Assembly: GCA_001557505.1 (NCBI GenBank)
Contig: LSAX01000005.1
Coordinates: forward strand, 2,790,001 to 2,854,000
Direction of reading: 5' to 3'
DNA from: Reticulascus tulasneorum
Lineage: Eukaryota; Ascomycota; Sordariomycetes; Glomerellales; Reticulascaceae
DNA length: 64,000 nt
Made by a program: the position numbers and the translations under genes. Numbering within the stretch: the stretch's first letter is position 1; each line of letters begins with the position of its first letter. Positions 60,101 to 64,000 of the stretch are shown here, one piece after another. The notes below the pieces were generated by a model. That model made no database searches, had not been told where the DNA came from, and worked only from the letters and a program-made list of their open reading frames with translations.

Positions 60101-60877
60101 AATAACCAACTCGTCAGAGCGGTCCGCAAGAATCTGTAGCCATGTCCCTAGACGAAATCCGGCCCAATGACCCGGATATGGTCGCATCAGTTTCAATGCT
60201 TGAACAATCTCTGGCTGCTGAAGCAGAGCTGTCAAGCACTTTCTTTTGGAAGCGTTCAACCTGTAAAACCAATCTTGACTCAGTTCGAAGCAGCCTCTCT
60301 CGAAGCATTCGAGCGCGTTTAGTATAATCTCGCCGTCTGAAAATTCTCTTTGACGGAAGGATCTATTCTTTTCGGCGTGAATGAATCTATCAAGATCAGG
60401 CGAGTCTAAGATGATTTAGAAGTGCTACTTGAAGGCTGTGAGTCATTCATAAAGGGACCGACCTGGCGGGAAGTGAAGCAATCTCACTGTCCAAGTATTG
60501 TCAGAGCTAGGGATCTTCCCCGCTGCTTCAAGTAGTTTCGCTGCTTCAATTCTATGATGACCGTCGTAACACTGGATCTCGAAGTCGACATCAATCAAAG
60601 GAAATGGTCTTTGAGCCGCTATCTGCAGCATTTGTTGCCTCGTCATTCCCAGCGCTTTCGAAAGTTTCTGGAGCGTTTCTGGCGTGATAACTCCGCGAAT
60701 ATGATTCTGTGCGTCAGACGGATCAAAAATAACCTTGCCGAATAACCCGGCTAACTGTATTGCAAGTCTGGGATCTTCTAGCCTGCCAGATCCACATTCC
60801 TCCGCGGGCAGAGGAAACGTGAACCGTGAGACTGGTACTCTGAAAACACCGACCAGGTATGCATCCCAATCTGACAT
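57116..60877 (-). CDS. DUF3723-family protein, 1234 aa (2 exons)
   Basis: Exons 60877-60463 and 60405-57116 join in phase across a 57-nt intron (donor GTCGGT, acceptor CTTAG). Exon 1 holds the N-terminal DUF3723 signature: VPVSRFTFPLPAEECG, GVITPETLQKLSKALGMT and IQCYDGHHRIEAAKLLEAAG. Across the splice the frame reads PDLDRFIHAEKNRSFRQREF, then DGEIILNALECFERG and YPGHWAGFRLGTWLQIL, as in this family. The C-terminal half is repetitive: about four 66-residue units beginning PPLQDSPRSVQSLQ, acidic 13-residue repeats (SLSLDEEMEEPN) and two 36-residue basic repeats (TPIEYALDNPRLQ then ITRTLSMRRNSRDPSLA). The G-HHRI-A block recalls ParB/sulfiredoxin-like cores, an inference. DUF3723 genes are frequent cargo of Starship transposons. 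Confidence 0.85.
57237..57452 (-). repeat. 108-bp direct repeat (2 copies) near the DUF3723 3' end
   Basis: GCCAAAGATGGGTCGCGACT recurs exactly 108 bp apart (57237 and 57345). The units encode the duplicated basic 36-residue segment and differ at only a few bases. Confidence 0.9.
57500..57690 (-). repeat. 39-bp repeats encoding acidic 13-residue units
   Basis: Repeated TTTCTTCGTCAAGTGAGAGG-type units encode [LS]-S-L-D-E-E-x-E-E-x-[NS] segments of the DUF3723 protein. Confidence 0.8.
58100..58800 (-). repeat. 198-bp (66-residue) imperfect repeats in the DUF3723 gene
   Basis: TTTGAACAGATCGAGGTGA recurs through this stretch. The two central units are almost identical and the outer ones more diverged. 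They encode the PPLQDSPRSVQSLQ units. Confidence 0.85.
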
Positions 60878-61178
60878 TGTGTTCTTTGAAAAGATTGAAG
60901 TGAATTCTTTTTTGATAAGCTGTAGTTTGATTGCGACTTGCAGAACCTTAGGACTATGGCTAAAAAAACCCCAAGAGATTTATTCGGACGAATGTCCGTA
61001 GATGCTCGTCCTCTTTATTTAAAATTCAAAGCTAAAATAAGGCTTAGATGAGAGTCGGCGCGTAGGTCAGGCCAAAGCACTAGGTAGGTCTCGACTGCGG
61101 GGCGCCACTTAAAACCTGGATCACCCGCCCCAACATCCGGTTCCCGTTCAATACATTCTACTCTTCTTTGACAGAACA
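60878..61178. promoter_or_regulatory. Divergent promoter, DUF3723 and patatin-like genes
   Basis: A compact 301-bp shared upstream region between two genes that often travel together in fungal mobile elements. Confidence 0.5.
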
Positions 61179-63726
61179 ATGGCTATTTCCAACGTCTGGT
61201 TAGATCTAAAATCGGGTGCTCCAGGTCTTGAAGGTCCATATATTCACGAGCGTTTTGCTCCTTACCAAGAACTGGAAGGTCCAGAGGACAGCAAGCCAAA
61301 TGTGGTCCTGGCTATTGGTAGCCAAGCAAAGCGCGACTATCTCTCAAAATGTTTTCTCGCGCCCAATGTCATGGGTGATGCAAAATCTATTGCTCTCAGG
61401 AGTCTGAATCAAGGTCAAACCATCTTGATTGACTGCGAATTACACCTGCGAGACGTGCTCCCGAGGCTACTAGGAGGGCCAGCTTTGGGAAATTGTATCA
61501 ATCATCACTTGAAAAACGCGGGATACAATGTCTCACAGCTAGCCCGCAGCTTATATATCGAATTGCTAGCCCCATTCAGCACTGTAGTACTTCTTTTTGT
61601 TGCCGATTTCCGTGGTATCCCGCAAGTACTAGACTTCCTCGTAGCTTGGCTGCGAGCTGCGATGGTCAAACGCCCTCCGTTTTGCCCACAAGTGTTATTG
61701 CTCTCAGAACATGGTGGTGACGTAAGGATGGACCATCTAATGTCCCGACTAGCTACCCAAATGCTTTCAAACCTCCGGGTCAGCGAGCCAACAAGTGCTT
61801 ATACGATGGCCGACATCGAGGGCCTCACGTGCAAGTATCTACGCATTAACCAGCTCGCCACCAATCCAATTGGAACCTCTACGAGGGAATTGCAAGTGTT
61901 TATCAATCAAGCTCGTTTGAAAAGAGAAGATGAGGGGCTAAGTTTCTCGGCCGTTCACTGGAAAGCTCTAATGCAGGCTGCCATTGTACAGTACGCGGCA
62001 CAACCATCAGCCAAACTTGATTTCTATCACCTTTCACGACTTAAAACTCCAGTCTCCCGAACATTAAAAGAGAACATATTGGACTTTATTGAGAATACGA
62101 AAAGGCACGCAATTGATCAGGCCGAATTCGTCGCCTCTGCACTCACCCTGGATGCCTATCCCCCTGGGATGCATTGTAAGTTGCGGTCCGTTGTATAAGT
62201 CTTCCTCGGGGTACTAATAGTACGTGAAATTAGACTTTCCTCCTGATTCTCTATTTGCAGCCTTTTACGAGGACTCAATTGCTCAGGCCTGTAGGGCTAC
62301 AAAGTTACAAAATTTTGACCAACGAGTGAGGAACGCATTCGTAACAATAGCTGGGCAAAACATTGCTTCTAATGCGGCATTCTCTCATGCACGCTTGCGG
62401 TTCCTTTCCGACTGTCTATTGCCCTGGTCTGACTATTGCGACAGCACAACGTGTTGGATGTGTCTAACAAGGAGCTCTAGGTATAATCTGAGTTGCCAAC
62501 ATCGCCTCTGCAGAGCATGCGTTCTTATTTGCCAGACAGGAGGGCAACAATGGAAGATAGAACTGTCTAATTGCCCTCTCTGTCTAAAGCAAAATTCTAT
62601 TATGTTCTCCATGATTCCACCAACGGCAAGTAGCCGAGTACTAAACATGGAGGACTCGTCTCCCGAGAGGACTCTCCAATACCTACGGGCATTGCAAAAG
62701 TCTATTGGACTCACAGCGCTATCGGTGCGCGATTGCTTTGATCTGGTCATTGCTTCAAATTCGGGTATGCATCTCAATTCTTGATATCATGAGCCAAATC
62801 TTAAAAAAAAGTCAGGTATTTTTTTCGCTGCCACGGTCTTTCTTCAAGGGTGGAAACTGGAGGACTGTAAACATCATTTGGCAAGCCTCACGCGGAACAA
62901 AGTATCAAGGAAGGGTAATTTGACCGTCGGCAAAGGACTCACATGGTCAATCAAGGATATCATGTCATTCAATCAAATGAATGCTATTATGGCCGCTAAT
63001 GGCCGTACGTTCTCCAACTTTCTTTCTACTGCTGAAGCGAAACAGTACGTGTTCCTAATTCTTCTGTCTTTCATTTCTAATGATTTTAGGTTTCCTCTTG
63101 ATCAAAGTGAGCTGCCAAACTCTGATATATATATTCTACACAACGGTGCACCACAGAGCATGGCGCTATTGGAGTGCGTCTCGAGCCGGCTAGTTTCAAC
63201 TCTTTTCTACGTAGAGTTAGAGTCTCTCCCAGAGTTTTACCAACCTTCTGAGATGTGTCACCTGATAATACGGTGTCGTTTACCTCCAGGTCCTGCAATG
63301 TTGGATCTAATTGTTAAACTTTCGAATCGTCAAACTCAGCTTTGTTATCGCGAGAACAATGACGCATGGTCTTACACAAATATGATCTCCCAAGAGGACC
63401 TAAAGAGGTGCCAAGGCTGGGAGGATTACTCTAAGCAGATTTGTCTTAAAGTAACATCTAGACGATCCGTCATACATTTGCAAATCACGGACTTGGATGG
63501 AAACACGGAGAGCATCAGCCACTGTCCATATCGCCTCGAAGATATCATCAATGACCAGCAGCTCGATCATGTATTCGGATCTAGTGATCATAGGAAGACA
63601 ACGTCTATTGTTGCGGCGGGTGGAGTGAAGCCATGTGGGACGCTCTCGTATGGCGATGCTAGCAGGACACTTGGCGAGATAGATGCGCTTTGCGATTTTC
63701 TTTTACAACTAGCTCCTTTAAACTGA
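61179..63726 (+). CDS. RING-containing patatin-like protein, probably inactive (4 exons)
   Basis: Exons 61179-62175, 62234-62764, 62816-63044 and 63090-63726 join in phase (introns 58, 51 and 45 nt), giving 797 residues. The N-terminal 340 residues match the usual leader domain of large fungal patatins. A C3HC4 RING-like motif follows (C-W-M-C, C-Q-H-R-L-C-R-A-C, C-P-L-C). The patatin-like domain comes next: SSRVLNMEDSSPERTLQYLR sits where family members have the D-G-G-G-x-R-G oxyanion loop, and FDLVIASNSGG sits where they have the G-x-S-x-G nucleophile elbow. Both signatures are lost, so lipase activity is unlikely. The final part (STLFYVELESLPEFY) is as in the family. Patatin-like genes are recurrent Starship cargo. 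All four splice joins restore family-like sequence, so the gene is intact despite the lost motifs. Confidence 0.85.
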
Positions 63727-63806
63727 TTCAAAAAAATATAACCAAGGCTTTAATTGCTATTGTACAATTCCATTACTAATCATACCCATAAATTTGATGA
63801 CATTGT

Positions 63807-64000
63807 TCAATCTTGCAACAACTGATTGGCCAAAAATAAAAGTGTTTTTCTTCGCTCAACCGAGACAGGTTTGGGCTGAATTATTTCATGGCGAGCAGTC
63901 GAGTTTGCGTATGGTGCATCTATGATGGACGACATTGTTTGCAGGGCTGGTGGTGGGCTTACCCTGACCTCCCCATTTGGCGGCAGGAGCAATGACGGCA
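63807..64000 (-). CDS. 3' end of an unknown gene cut by the window edge
   Basis: The frame ending at 63807 reads PYANSTARHEIIQPKPVSVE and ends RRKTLLFLANQLLQD. A 43-nt intron (GTAAGC to CATAG, about 63919-63961) would join it in phase to AVIAPAAKWGGQ at the edge of the window. Too little is visible to assign a family. It converges on the patatin-like gene. Confidence 0.4.
   Translation of the reverse strand, partial: PSLLLPPNGEVRVSPPPALQTMSSIIDAPYANSTARHEIIQPKPVSVERRKTLLFLANQLLQD

Noticed and set aside
58777..60327. Several plus-strand frames opposite the DUF3723 gene
   Set aside because: Shadows. The minus-strand frame carries the family signature and splices in phase to the N-terminal exon.
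1..64000. tRNA and rRNA genes, and a Starship captain (DUF3435) gene
   Set aside because: Looked for but not seen. I found no cloverleaf-forming segment with B-box sequence, no rRNA-like stretch and no tyrosine-recombinase-like protein, though short or diverged cases could be missed by eye.

Overview
The window looks like nuclear DNA of a filamentous ascomycete (Pezizomycotina; a Hypocreales-like sordariomycete is my best guess, from general resemblance only). The evidence is short introns of about 43-65 nt with GTAAGT-type donors and CTAAC-type branch points, gene families typical of this group (F-box/ankyrin, LaeA-like methyltransferase, SUR7/PalI-like tetraspan, FRGCC-type single-pass membrane protein, DUF3723, RING-patatin), and long gene-poor stretches between lineage-specific genes. 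No rRNA, tRNA, CRISPR array or bacterial-type operon was recognised. Most gene models below were built by eye, by joining open frames across introns whose phases agree. They need RNA-seq support.

Layout. 1-3.1 kb: the 3' end of an unknown gene and a three-exon gene with an internal duplication. 3.5-10.8 kb: a divergent gene pair (F-box/ankyrin on -, unknown helical protein on +) present twice in tandem, intergenic region included. 11.0-11.5 kb: a degenerate 32-bp tandem repeat. 11.8-18.4 kb: nuclear-looking unknowns, a tetraspan membrane protein, and an orphan third copy of the helical family. 19-23 kb: an F-box-like multi-exon gene and a PD-(D/E)XK-nuclease-like protein. 23.9-26.7 kb: two inverted 12-bp arrays flanking a convergent gene pair. 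28-33 kb: two unknowns, a bZIP-like regulator with an ACGT palindrome upstream, and a multipass membrane protein. 33.5-38 kb: an unknown, a small Cys4-His-type zinc protein, and a LaeA-like methyltransferase whose frame runs into an extra helical domain. 39-47.6 kb: small unknowns, a secreted/membrane protein and an F-box/LRR protein. 47.6-49.7 kb: degraded membrane-protein DNA. 49.8-56.5 kb: a protein with H1-like lysine/alanine/proline repeats, a MADS-like protein, coiled-coil proteins and a secreted Ser/Thr-rich protein. 57.1-63.7 kb: a large DUF3723 protein divergent from a RING-patatin-like protein that has lost its catalytic signatures.

Together the content is accessory: regulators, F-box adaptors, small membrane and secreted proteins, and many orphans, with no primary metabolism. 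DUF3723 and patatin-like genes side by side are characteristic cargo of giant Starship transposons, so part or all of the window may be Starship or Starship-derived DNA. No DUF3435 tyrosine-recombinase captain and no element boundary was seen. The most system-like candidate is the twice-repeated F-box/ankyrin plus helical-protein pair at 3.5-10.8 kb.
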